DNA of 64,000 bases from an uncultured Erythrobacter sp. Its GTDB lineage: Bacteria > Pseudomonadota > Alphaproteobacteria > Sphingomonadales > Sphingomonadaceae. The stretch is from the NCBI GenBank assembly GCA_947488155.1, contig CANKYK010000001.1:496001-560000 (forward strand), written 5' to 3'. Positions 18,557 to 26,785 of the stretch are shown piece by piece. The notes below the pieces were generated by a model. That model saw only the letters and a program-made list of their open reading frames with translations, searched no databases and had not been told where the DNA came from. Position 1 is the first letter of the stretch. Every line of letters begins with the position of its first letter. Both the position numbers and the translations under genes were made by a program.

Positions 18557-19237
18557 TTAGGGCAGATCGAAAACATAACCGCGCGAGCGCACTGTGCGCA
18601 GCGGGTTGCCCCCGCCCGCCTGTTTGATCGCACGCCGCAACCGGCCAATCCAGACATCGACCGTGCGCTCATCAATGGGCGGCTCGCGCTTGCCCAGCCC
18701 GTTGATCAAGTCATCTCGGCTGAGCACGCGGTTGGGGTTCTCTGCGAGAAAGCGCAGCAGGCGAAATTCATTGGGGCGCAGGGAAATGACCTCTCCATCC
18801 CACCGCGCTTGCAAGGCCGCCATATCAATCGACAAATCGCCAGTTTCAAACAAACGCGCCGCGTGCCGATCGTTCTGACGCGATTGCAGCGCTAGCACCC
18901 GGTCGAGCACCTTCGTTCGGTCAATCGGCCCGATCATATAATCATGCGCCCCGGCCTTTAAGGCGCGGCGGCGGTCATCATGGTCATCTTGTTCGAGCAC
19001 CATCGTCACATGCGCCTCACGCGTGCGCGGATCGGCGCGCAATCGGCGGCACATTTCCAGACCCGCCAAGTCGTCCATCACCCAATCGATAAAGGCCCAC
19101 ATAGGCCCTTCCACCAGGCGCCGCGGGCCATCGGCATAGAGCCGATCAAAGGTGAATTGGCGGTCGCCATGGACAAAGTCGTCCTGGTTTTCAGCCAGAT
19201 CGTTCGTCAGAAAGATGTTGATGACGTCCACGACCAC
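18557..19237 (-). CDS. Atypical PhoB-like winged-helix response regulator
   Basis: A 226-residue OmpR/PhoB-family regulator. The C-terminal DNA-binding domain is strongly PhoB-like (ISLRPNEFRLLRFLAENPNR, DERTVDVWIGRLRRAI, TVRSRGYVF). The receiver is degenerate: the phospho-acceptor-like Asp51 remains in AFIDWVMDDLAG, but the N-terminal acidic pair is missing, the switch Ser/Thr position is Leu (MVLEQ) and the conserved Lys is Gly (DYMIGP, about residue 103). It may act without normal phosphorylation. The start is uncertain: GTG at 19237 or 19231. No histidine kinase gene is adjacent. It is convergent with the TonB receptor and has a PHO-box-like repeat before its own gene. Confidence 0.8.
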   Translation of the reverse strand: MVVDVINIFLTNDLAENQDDFVHGDRQFTFDRLYADGPRRLVEGPMWAFIDWVMDDLAGLEMCRRLRADPRTREAHVTMVLEQDDHDDRRRALKAGAHDYMIGPIDRTKVLDRVLALQSRQNDRHAARLFETGDLSIDMAALQARWDGEVISLRPNEFRLLRFLAENPNRVLSRDDLINGLGKREPPIDERTVDVWIGRLRRAIKQAGGGNPLRTVRSRGYVFDLP

Positions 19238-19273
19238 CCCGCTTCACATTGAAGCATGGGATGGCCGCGACTT

Positions 19274-19291
19274 GTGACGCATTCATGACGT
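19274..19291 (-). promoter_or_regulatory. PHO-box-like repeat before the regulator gene
   Basis: On the minus strand, ACGTCATGAATGCGTCAC has GTCA units 11 bases apart in the 7-4-7 layout. It ends 37 bases before the regulator start, almost the same distance as the repeat before the T4SS operon. Autoregulation is a reasonable inference. Confidence 0.42.
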
Positions 19292-19365
19292 GTTTTTGAC
19301 CGCTACAGCGATCTTGTCATATTCGGAGAATTAGGGGGCATTTCGGCTCGTAAATCTGCAAGATC

Positions 19366-20106
19366 TCACGACAAAGTCAGCCCGCCATCTACGACTAAGG
19401 TCTGGCCCGTCATGTAGCTCGACAATGGCGAGGCAAGGAACAGGGCGGCGCCGGCCATATCCTCTGGTGTGCCAGTTCGCCGCATGGGAATGCCGCTCAC
19501 CATCGCTTCCAATCGCTCGGGATGGTCGGTCATCACCGAAGTCATCTTGGTAGGGACCAGTCCCGGCGCGATCCCATTCACGCGAATGCCGTCTCGCGCC
19601 CAAGCCACGCCCAAGGTTTTCACAAGGCTCGCAGCTCCGGCCTTAGACGCCGCATAGGCCGGGTTTCCGATCACTGCATTGAACGCAGCGACAGAGGAGA
19701 TAACGATCATCGTTCCGCCCTTATCAGCCAAAGCGGCATGGAAGACGCGCGCAACATCCATCACCGAATTGAGGTTCACATCAACCACTTCGTCCCAGCC
19801 CTTCTGGGCAAATTCCTGGCGCTCATATCGCACAAGCCCTTGGCATTGGATCAGCACGTCGGGTTCGAGAACCTCATCTGGCAAAGCGTTCACTGCATCG
19901 CGGTCCGTCACATCAAGCTGATGGTAGCTAAGCTCAGTGAACTCACTGTCTTCCGCCTCCAGATAATCGCCCGCGTCGGGCCGCGTGCCGGTAACATGCA
20001 CTTCGGCCCCGCGCTTACGAAACGATTGTCCAATGCCATTGCCGATCCCGCCTGATCCGCCGATCACGAGAACAAGTTTGCCAGTAAAATCGAGTGGGTC
20101 TGACAT
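19366..20106 (-). CDS. Short-chain dehydrogenase/reductase
   Basis: A 246-residue classical SDR. The cofactor motif GGSGGIGNGIG begins near residue 16, the catalytic Ser is in VISSVA (about 137-138) and the YxxxK pair is Y151/K155 (YAASK). The usual NAG motif reads CQG. The C terminus TGQTLVVDGGLTLS is typical. It acts on an unidentified alcohol or ketone, probably an acyl intermediate, because it follows an acyl-CoA dehydrogenase gene by 13 bases on the same strand. Confidence 0.88.
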   Translation of the reverse strand: MSDPLDFTGKLVLVIGGSGGIGNGIGQSFRKRGAEVHVTGTRPDAGDYLEAEDSEFTELSYHQLDVTDRDAVNALPDEVLEPDVLIQCQGLVRYERQEFAQKGWDEVVDVNLNSVMDVARVFHAALADKGGTMIVISSVAAFNAVIGNPAYAASKAGAASLVKTLGVAWARDGIRVNGIAPGLVPTKMTSVMTDHPERLEAMVSGIPMRRTGTPEDMAGAALFLASPLSSYMTGQTLVVDGGLTLS

Positions 20107-20119
20107 CGGGCCTAGTCCC

Positions 20120-21262
20120 TTAAATGGAGCGGCTGATCACTTCTTTCATGATCTCGCTGGTCCCGCCGTAAATCCGCTGAACACGCGCATCGCGCCACAG
20201 CCGCGCTATCGCATATTCGTTCATATAACCCGCCCCGCCGTGCAATTGCAGCGCGGTGTCGACGCATTCCCATTGCATTTCGGTGTGCCACAGTTTGGCC
20301 GCGCTGGCCTCGTCCGTGGTCAGTTCTCCGGCCAGATGACGCTTAATCGCCCAGTCCAAATGTGCCCAACCTACCTGCAGCTTCGCCTGAAGGTCCGCGA
20401 GCGTGAACTTAGTGTTCTGGAACTCGAACACGGTCTTGCCAAAGGCCTTGCGGTCTTTTGTGAAAGTCACCGCTTCATCAAAGGCGCGCTGCGCGCCGCC
20501 CATGGCCGAGACCGCAATACTGAGGCGCTCCTGTGGCAGCTCCTCCATCAGATGGATGAAGCCGCGCCCTTCCCCGCCCAGAATATTGGTCTTGGGCACG
20601 CGTACATCGGTAAAGAACAGCTCTGATGTGTCGGCGGAATGCTGGCCAATCTTGTCGAGATTGCGCCCGCGCTCAAACCCCGGCGTGTCCGCATCGACCA
20701 GGATCAGCGAAGTACCCTTGGCGCCCATGCTCGGATTGGTCTTAGCAACAACGATCACAACATCGGCGTTCTGGCCGTTGGTAATATAGGTTTTCGAGCC
20801 GTTGATGACGAGGTGATTGCCGTCTTCCACCGCCGTTGTGCGGATGCCTTGCAGATCGCTGCCCGCGCCCGGCTCAGTCATTGCAATCGCGGTAATTATA
20901 TCGCCAGAGATCATGCCAGGCATATATTTCGCGCGCTGTTCATCGCTGCCCAGTCGTTCAAAATAATTGACTGTGATATCGTTTTGCAAAGTGAATCCGG
21001 CGGATGTTCCCAGATAGGCAAGCTCTTCTGCAATCACGCAGTTAAAGCCGAAATCGAGCCCCAAGCCGCCATTATCTTCTGAGACCGTGGGACACAGCAT
21101 CCCCGCGTCTCCCAAAGCCTTCCACGCCTCGCGCGGGACCACACCCTCTTCCTCATGCTGGTCAAGGAATGGCTCCATATGCTCGCTCAGGACTTTGCGA
21201 ACAGTGCCGCGAAACGCCTCGTGATCATCATTGTAAGCGGTGCGGTGGGCGACATTGAGCAT
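20120..21262 (-). CDS. Acyl-CoA dehydrogenase
   Basis: A 380-residue FAD enzyme that introduces a 2,3-double bond into an acyl-CoA. The three ACAD domains are present: IAMTEPGAGSDLQGIRTTA in the middle domain, DRKAFGKTVFEFQNTKFTLAD in the C-terminal helices and LHGGAGYMNEYAIARLWRDA before the end. The position that holds the catalytic Glu in medium-chain enzymes is Gly (IYGGTSEIMKEVI), as in the long-chain and isovaleryl types, where the base lies elsewhere. An AGAGGA site precedes the ATG. It leads a two-gene unit with the SDR, suggesting fatty- or branched-acid degradation. Confidence 0.92.
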   Translation of the reverse strand: MLNVAHRTAYNDDHEAFRGTVRKVLSEHMEPFLDQHEEEGVVPREAWKALGDAGMLCPTVSEDNGGLGLDFGFNCVIAEELAYLGTSAGFTLQNDITVNYFERLGSDEQRAKYMPGMISGDIITAIAMTEPGAGSDLQGIRTTAVEDGNHLVINGSKTYITNGQNADVVIVVAKTNPSMGAKGTSLILVDADTPGFERGRNLDKIGQHSADTSELFFTDVRVPKTNILGGEGRGFIHLMEELPQERLSIAVSAMGGAQRAFDEAVTFTKDRKAFGKTVFEFQNTKFTLADLQAKLQVGWAHLDWAIKRHLAGELTTDEASAAKLWHTEMQWECVDTALQLHGGAGYMNEYAIARLWRDARVQRIYGGTSEIMKEVISRSI

Positions 21263-21423
21263 TGGTGTTCCTCTTCCCGATTATCATTCAAGTTGCTGAT
21301 TGCAATTCATGCCGTACGCGCGGGTTTTGTAAAGACCACAAAGCCATAATTGCCTTGCGAAATTCGCATGAGTGCCAGTGCACGCTTGCAAAATGAATGG
21401 GGTGCACGCACATGCGCTGACAC

Positions 21424-21936
21424 ATGAAGTCGCCTTCCCACACCGAATATCGCTCTGGCTCTGATCCGCGCATCCTGCGCGATGCGCTTGGCACGTTTGC
21501 AACCGGCGTCACTGTGGTCACTTCGCTGGGCGACAACGGGGAGCCGGTGGGCCTCACCGCCAACAGCTTCACCTCGGTCAGCCTTGATCCCCCTCTGTTG
21601 CTGGTGTGCCCCGCGCGCAGCGCGTCGACCACCAGCGCGTTGGAGGCGAGCGATCACTTTGCGATCAATGTCCTACGCTCGGATCAACAGCACATATCCA
21701 CCCTGTTCGCCACCAAAGGCACCGACCGCTTTTCCGAAATCGCATTTGACACCTGCGAGCATGGGGTGCCGATCATTCACGATGCGCTGGCGAACTTCGA
21801 ATGCCGCAAGCACGCCGTCCATGATGGCGGCGATCACCTGATCCTGATCGGTGAAATCACACGAGTGCGATTCACCCCGGATCATGATCCGCTGCTGTAT
21901 TATGGCGGTCAATATCGCAATTTGCAGACCGACTGA
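21424..21936 (+). CDS. Flavin reductase-like FMN-binding protein
   Basis: A 170-residue protein of the flavin reductase (split-barrel FMN) family that supplies reduced flavin to monooxygenases or acts as an NAD(P)H:flavin reductase. Typical segments are LRDALGTFATGVTVVTS, GLTANSFTSVSLDPPLLLVC and HFAINVLRSDQQHISTLFA. No clear ribosome binding site precedes the ATG at 21424. Its oxygenase partner is not evident; it is convergent with the ferredoxin reductase gene. Confidence 0.88.
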   Translation: MKSPSHTEYRSGSDPRILRDALGTFATGVTVVTSLGDNGEPVGLTANSFTSVSLDPPLLLVCPARSASTTSALEASDHFAINVLRSDQQHISTLFATKGTDRFSEIAFDTCEHGVPIIHDALANFECRKHAVHDGGDHLILIGEITRVRFTPDHDPLLYYGGQYRNLQTD

Positions 21937-21979
21937 TCGGCCCTTCTGACTACGTTCCTAAACGGCGCGAAGCCACCGG

Positions 21980-22795
21980 TTAGCCGACAAAGGCCCGCTC
22001 AATCACAAACTGGTTCGGCTGAGAATTGCTACCTTCGGTAAAGCCGCGCTCTTCCAGATCAGCGGCGTGATCCTTGATCATCGCCATGCTGCCGCACAGC
22101 ATCACCCGGTCTTCCTCAGGCACAAAATGCTTGGGACCGTTGCTCTTTTCAAACAGTTTGCCGCTGTCGATCAGCGTCCCGATCCGCCCGGTGGTGTGAA
22201 AATCCTCACGCGTGACAGTAGGGATGTAATGGAACCGTTTGCGGTCTTCGTCTTCCAGCAGGGGATCGCCTTCAAGCTGGCTTTCCAGCAGCTCGCGATA
22301 AGCCAACTCATTCACCTGGCGCACAGAGTGAACGATGAAAATCTCGTCATACAGATTGTATATCTCTGGATCACGGGCGAGGCTCATAAACGGCGCAAGG
22401 CCTGTGCCCGTCGAGAGCATGAACAGCCGCTTGCCCGGCAACAGAGCATCCGTCACAAGCGTGCCGGTTGGCTTCTTGCCAAGATAAATCGGATCGCCAA
22501 CCTTGATATGCTGGAGCCGTGAGGTGAGCGGGCCATCTTGCACTTTGATTGAGAGAAACTCGATCTCTTCCTCATAGCTCGGACTGGCCATGGAATAGGC
22601 GCGCAGCAGTGGTTTTCCATTGTCGCCCGGCAGACCAATCATGATGAATTCACCCGAACGAAAACGGAAAGCCGCAGGCCGCGTGATCCGCAATGTGAAC
22701 AGGCTATCCGTCCAGTGATGGACATAGGTGACGGTCTCAACGGAAAGCGCGCCGCTTTCGGTGAACTGATCGCGATCTAAAATGAGCTCGGTCAA
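21980..22795 (-). CDS. fpr: Ferredoxin/flavodoxin-NADP(+) reductase
   Basis: A 271-residue bacterial-type FNR that moves electrons between NADPH and ferredoxin or flavodoxin. FAD binding is shown by RAYSMAS (about residues 65-71), NADP binding by STGTGLAPFMSLARDPE, and the C terminus FVIERAFVG is the bacterial subclass signature. The start is a TTG: an in-frame stop lies directly before it, no Met follows in the N-terminal region, and GAGG sits 6 bases upstream. Confidence 0.92.
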   Translation of the reverse strand: MTELILDRDQFTESGALSVETVTYVHHWTDSLFTLRITRPAAFRFRSGEFIMIGLPGDNGKPLLRAYSMASPSYEEEIEFLSIKVQDGPLTSRLQHIKVGDPIYLGKKPTGTLVTDALLPGKRLFMLSTGTGLAPFMSLARDPEIYNLYDEIFIVHSVRQVNELAYRELLESQLEGDPLLEDEDRKRFHYIPTVTREDFHTTGRIGTLIDSGKLFEKSNGPKHFVPEEDRVMLCGSMAMIKDHAADLEERGFTEGSNSQPNQFVIERAFVG

Positions 22796-22970
22796 TTAGG
22801 GCCTCGATAAATCAAATAGAATGGCCAGCCGCCAGGTATGGCGCAGCCTTGGCGCACGATACGCCGGGTATGTCTTGGCGGCGCATTTGGCGGTTTGATC
22901 GGCGCTCTTCAAGTGAGTTTAGCGTTCACTCCTGAAAGTCAGTCTTGGGACGGCAGTGTAACCAAACAGC

Positions 22971-23774
22971 TCAGGACGCAGGTTGCGGTAGGGCCAAAGC
23001 AACCTTTGATGCGAGCGCAGAGACTTGCCCAGCGGGCGCAGGATCAGCAGGCGGGATCGGCCCTTCCTCTGGCCAGAGCGCGAGCATAGCGGTGAGCTGC
23101 GTGCGCACATCCTCGGCGCGCGGCGTGTCGAGATCTGCGGCCATTTGCCAGGCCACACGGGTAAAACCCCATGCGTCCTGGTATTCAGCTGGATCGGTGA
23201 CTTTCCCATCAGAGACCGCGACGCTGTATTCAGCCACGGCTGTATCCATCAGAAAACGAATGACCGCTACCTCATCGCCGCCTGCCTTGCCGCGCACCTC
23301 GCGCAGGTTCGCCTCTGCCGCCGCCAATTGCGGCTCAATCTCCGCCGCTGGTTTACCTGCTTCAAGCGCAGCTGACACCGCTTCGAATGGTGCTGGATCG
23401 AACCCAAGCTCCTCTAAGCCTACCCGCTCAGAGGCGTGCGTTTCGGAAACCGGGTGGAGCAGATGCGGGGCCGCGGCCTCTGCATCGCCAGCCCGGTATA
23501 GAGCGAGGCCGGCTGCGACATGGCCAGACATAAAGGCGAGGCGATTGGGCAGTTCCAGCGCGCCGACATCCGCCCCCGCTTCGCCGCCCTCTCCTTCACC
23601 GCCAGCCGCTTCGCCGCCTTCGCCAGCCTCGCCGCCTTCGCCAGCCTCGCCGCTTTGTGCAGCTTCATCGCCTTCACCGCCCTCGCCGCCTTCCCCAGCG
23701 CATCCTGCCAGCCCGCTGCCCATCAGCGCGGTTGCCACGCCCAATCCGGTCCACAATTTCAGCTTGGAATTCAT
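22971..23774 (-). CDS. Gly/Glu-rich lipoprotein of unknown function
   Basis: A 267-residue lipoprotein with lipobox LAGC (Cys25). Residues 27-67 are almost only Gly, Glu and Ala, followed by a helical body with ELPNRLAFMSGHVAAGLALY, a His-containing segment HLLHPVSETHAS and alternating Ala/Glu-rich helices. The spaced histidines could bind metal or heme, but no family was recognised. It faces a PKHD hydroxylase and lies near ferric-uptake genes, so an iron-related envelope role is possible. The 175 bases between it and fpr contain no gene that could be supported. Confidence 0.65.
   Translation of the reverse strand: MNSKLKLWTGLGVATALMGSGLAGCAGEGGEGGEGDEAAQSGEAGEGGEAGEGGEAAGGEGEGGEAGADVGALELPNRLAFMSGHVAAGLALYRAGDAEAAAPHLLHPVSETHASERVGLEELGFDPAPFEAVSAALEAGKPAAEIEPQLAAAEANLREVRGKAGGDEVAVIRFLMDTAVAEYSVAVSDGKVTDPAEYQDAWGFTRVAWQMAADLDTPRAEDVRTQLTAMLALWPEEGPIPPADPAPAGQVSALASKVALALPQPAS
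23574..23696 (-). repeat. Low-complexity Gly/Glu coding repeat
   Basis: The DNA encoding residues 27-67 of the lipoprotein is made of imperfect GGCGAAGGCGG-type units, seen on the plus strand as GCCTCGCCGCCTTC repeats. It is prone to slippage, and its length may vary between strains. Confidence 0.6.
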
Positions 23775-23857
23775 TGTCTCGCCTTTCGCGCAATTCTATG
23801 CTTGAGACACTAGCCGCACGCCGCGCTTGTGCAACTCACTATCGGGCCCAACTCTCA

Positions 23858-24535
23858 ATGATCTTGTCGATATCCGCGATTACAGACCAGCAAATTCTGG
23901 ACACCATCACCACGCAACTGGGCGAGCTAACCTGGCAAGATGGGCGCAGCACGGCTGGTAAGCGAGCCAGTGCGGTCAAGGTCAATCAACAAGCGGTGAT
24001 GAGCAATGAGGCTGGCCAGGCGCTGCGCCAAACGCTGTTGCCGCATATCGTCGAAAATCCGATCCTGCTAGCGGGCGCACGGCCCCGGCGATTCTCGCAT
24101 CTGATTGTCAGCAAGACGGAAAACGGCGGCCATTACGGCGCGCATATCGACAATGCGCTGATGGGGAAAGGAGAAGGCCGGATGCGCAGCGACCTGTCCT
24201 TCACTCTGTTTCTGACCCCGCGCGACCAATATGAGGGCGGCGAACTGGCGATTCACAATGCCGGCGCGACGCAAGAGATTGCAGGCGAAGCGGGCCAGCT
24301 GGTGTTGTACCCGTCGACCAGCATTCATGAAGTGCGTCCGGTCACCTCGGGCACTCGGCATGTCTGTGTCGGTTGGATCGAGAGCTTGATCGCGGACGGG
24401 CCGCAGCGCGAGCTATTGTTTGATCTCGATAATCTGCGCGCCAGCCTGCGTGCAGCGGACGGCACCGATCCTGCCCTGGCACTAACGCTCGATAAGAGCA
24501 TCGCCAATCTGCTAAGGATGTGGGCGCAGCCTTAG
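23858..24535 (+). CDS. PKHD-type Fe(II)/2-oxoglutarate hydroxylase (PiuC/YbiX family)
   Basis: A 225-residue dioxygenase-fold protein. The metal ligands are visible as His and Asp in GGHYGAHIDNALM and the distal His in YPSTSIHEVRPVTSGTR, where the following Arg would bind 2-oxoglutarate. The ending LANLLRMWAQP-like helix and length match PiuC/YbiX. Members of this family are often iron-regulated and sit beside iron-uptake genes, as here. The ATG at 23858 was chosen because homologues begin MxLxIxxxL; the longer upstream frame runs antisense through the lipoprotein gene. Confidence 0.88.
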   Translation: MILSISAITDQQILDTITTQLGELTWQDGRSTAGKRASAVKVNQQAVMSNEAGQALRQTLLPHIVENPILLAGARPRRFSHLIVSKTENGGHYGAHIDNALMGKGEGRMRSDLSFTLFLTPRDQYEGGELAIHNAGATQEIAGEAGQLVLYPSTSIHEVRPVTSGTRHVCVGWIESLIADGPQRELLFDLDNLRASLRAADGTDPALALTLDKSIANLLRMWAQP

Positions 24536-24550
24536 CGGGGTACCCCTAAG
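24531..24550. terminator. Inverted repeat between convergent genes
   Basis: CTTAGCGGGGTACCCCTAAG is a near-perfect palindrome covering the stop codon of the hydroxylase gene and lying between two convergent genes. It could fold in transcripts from both sides. There is no T run, so its role as a terminator is uncertain. Confidence 0.35.
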
Positions 24551-24576
24551 CCTGAAGCGCGTTGTCACACCGCAAA

Positions 24577-25635
24577 TCAGTTCCAACCGGCTTGGTCGTA
24601 AATCCGCACCGCTTGCGCTTGACCTTTGCCGATCTCCGCCGCGTTCAGCGTGTCTGGCTTAAACTCGCCCAGGCCCTCCACTGCAGATGACGCAGCAACA
24701 CTCAAGACCGCCGGATATTCATTGTTGCCGTTGGCGAAATATTGCTGCGCGCTTTCCTCGGTCAGATATTCGAGGAAGCGGATCGCATTCTCACGGTTGG
24801 GAGCGTGTTGGAGCACGCCTGCGCCGCTGATATTGATATGCGTGCCGGTGGTTTCCTGATTGGGGAAGATCACTCCGATGGCTTCCAGCACTTCTGGGTT
24901 TTCCGCGTCCTCCGCCGCATAGCGCGCGAGATAATAGGAATTGACGATCGAGATGCGGCATTCGCCCGAGGCAACCGCTTCGATATTGGCGCTGTCATTG
25001 CCCTGCGGCGGGCGGGCAAAGTTGGCGACCACGCCGCTGGCCCAGTCCTTTGCGGCCTCAGCGCCATTGTTGGCGATCATGCTGGACAGTAGCGAGATAT
25101 TGTAAATGTTGGAGGACGAGCGAACACAGATCGCGCCTTTATAGGCAGCGTCGGTCAGATCTTCGTAGCTCGCTAGGTCCTGCGGTTCGCCTGCCGCCTT
25201 ATTGTAGATGATCACGCGGGCACGGGTGGAAAGGCCAAACCAAAGACCGTCCGGGTGCCGCAAATATTCCGGCAGGCGTTCGGTCAGCACATCGGATTGT
25301 GCAGCGGACAATATGCCTGCTTCTTCGGCCCGCCATAGGCGGCCCGCATCGACGGTAACCAAAAGGTCCGCCGGGGAAAATTCGCCTTCGCTGACTATCC
25401 GCTCGATCAGAGCATCTGCGCCTGCTTCAATCCGGTTCACGCGAATACCGGTTTCGCGGGTGAAATCGTCATACAGGGCCAAATCAGTGTCGTAGTGACG
25501 CGAGGAATAGAGATTCACTTCACCAGTGATCTCGACGCCGTCAGACGCTTCGCTATCACCGCTCGTCCCAGAGCATGCCGCGAGCGCGCCCGCCAGAATT
25601 GCTGTGAGCGCACCGCCCCAAAATCGCTTAGCCAT
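24577..25635 (-). CDS. Ferric iron ABC transporter, substrate-binding lipoprotein (FbpA/FutA type)
   Basis: A 352-residue binding protein with lipobox LAAC, so it is anchored as a lipoprotein rather than free in the periplasm. The family segments are VNLYSSRHYDTDLALYDDF, ADLLVTVDAGRLWRAEEAG, LWFGLSTRARVIIYNK and the tyrosine pair in IVNSYYLARYA that coordinates Fe(3+). It follows the ATPase gene on the same strand with a 77-base gap holding a Fur-box match. Confidence 0.92.
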   Translation of the reverse strand: MAKRFWGGALTAILAGALAACSGTSGDSEASDGVEITGEVNLYSSRHYDTDLALYDDFTRETGIRVNRIEAGADALIERIVSEGEFSPADLLVTVDAGRLWRAEEAGILSAAQSDVLTERLPEYLRHPDGLWFGLSTRARVIIYNKAAGEPQDLASYEDLTDAAYKGAICVRSSSNIYNISLLSSMIANNGAEAAKDWASGVVANFARPPQGNDSANIEAVASGECRISIVNSYYLARYAAEDAENPEVLEAIGVIFPNQETTGTHINISGAGVLQHAPNRENAIRFLEYLTEESAQQYFANGNNEYPAVLSVAASSAVEGLGEFKPDTLNAAEIGKGQAQAVRIYDQAGWN

Positions 25636-25658
25636 TATGTTTCCTTGAATGCCTTATT

Positions 25659-25677
25659 GCGATTGATTAGCATTATA
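25659..25677 (-). promoter_or_regulatory. Fur-box candidate
   Basis: On the minus strand TATAATGCTAATCAATCGC agrees with the classical 19-base Fur consensus GATAATGATAATCATTATC at 14 positions. It ends 24 bases before the iron-binding lipoprotein gene, in the correct place for iron-dependent repression. Confidence 0.55.
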
Positions 25678-25712
25678 ATTTAATTCCGCAAGCCTTGATG
25701 ACATGGCGGCGA

Positions 25713-26762
25713 TCAATCCGCCGTTGGCGCGGCTGCAAATGCCAGCACGCTCGCCGCGCGAGGCTTAACTGCCACCTGCTCGCCAATGACAGGCATTTCG
25801 CCTTCGGCATGCTCAATGGTCAGCTCTTTCCCGCCATCATTGGCGAGCACGATCTGCGTGTTTGCACCCGTGCGGCGAATGTCGCGAACCACCAATGCGC
25901 TCTCTTCATCCGCGCTTGTCACTTCGAAGCCATCCGCGCGGAGCAGCAGCTCAAGTTTCAAGCTATCCGGCGCATCCCCCACCACAGCGGAGAGAGGCCA
26001 CGTGCCGAACGCGGTCACAATTCCGCCTCCCGCGCGCTCACCAGAAATCACCTGAGCGCCGCCGAAGATCGCGCCAACTTGCGCGCTGCTCGGCGTGTCA
26101 TAAAGCTCTTGCGGGGTGCCAAATTGTGCAATCCGCCCGCGATCCATGACAACGATTTGGTCGCCAATATCCAGCGCCTCTTCCGGATCATGCGTTACTA
26201 TGATGACCGTCGCCCCGCGCTGGCGCAGCAAAGCGCGACATTCCCGTCGCAGGCTTTTCCGCAACACAATATCGACGCTGGCGAATGGCTCATCCATCAG
26301 CAGCACCTGCGGCTCTGGCGCCATCGCCCGGGCCAAGGCAGCGCGCTGCTGCTGCCCGCCAGAAAGCTCATGCGGATAGCGTTCGCCCAGCCCGGCCAGA
26401 CCGACCAGCTCAAGCCATTCTTCGATCACATGGCTGCCGCCGCCCGATTTCGGCAAGCCAAAGGCGACATTTTGCGCGATCGTCATATGCGGAAACAGGG
26501 CACCATCCTGAAACACCAGCCCGACGGGGCGCTTTTCTGGAGGCGGAGCGTGGCTCTCATCGGCCAGTAATTGGCCGCCAATATGCACGCTGCCTTGTTG
26601 CACAGGCAGCAATCCGGCGGTGAGATTTAGCAATGTAGACTTGCCACAGCCCGACGATCCAAGCAGACACGTGATCTCTCCTTGGGGCGCTGTGAAGCTG
26701 ATGTCTTTTAACGCCCTCGTGTTACCGTAAGCATGGGCGATATGGCGAAATTCGAGGCTCAA
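25713..26762 (-). CDS. Ferric iron ABC transporter, ATP-binding protein (FbpC type)
   Basis: A 349-residue ABC ATPase with Walker A GSSGCGKS (about 35-42), signature LSGGQ (133-137), Walker B LLMDEP (154-159) and a C-terminal TOBE-like regulatory domain after about residue 240. It energises ferric uptake with the adjacent permease and binding protein. The only start that gives the usual N terminus (MSLEFRHIAHAYGN) is a TTG; an in-frame stop lies 12 codons upstream and no ATG or GTG is available between them. Confidence 0.9.
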   Translation of the reverse strand: MSLEFRHIAHAYGNTRALKDISFTAPQGEITCLLGSSGCGKSTLLNLTAGLLPVQQGSVHIGGQLLADESHAPPPEKRPVGLVFQDGALFPHMTIAQNVAFGLPKSGGGSHVIEEWLELVGLAGLGERYPHELSGGQQQRAALARAMAPEPQVLLMDEPFASVDIVLRKSLRRECRALLRQRGATVIIVTHDPEEALDIGDQIVVMDRGRIAQFGTPQELYDTPSSAQVGAIFGGAQVISGERAGGGIVTAFGTWPLSAVVGDAPDSLKLELLLRADGFEVTSADEESALVVRDIRRTGANTQIVLANDGGKELTIEHAEGEMPVIGEQVAVKPRAASVLAFAAAPTAD

Positions 26763-26785
26763 ATCTTCATTCCGGGCCAGTTGCG

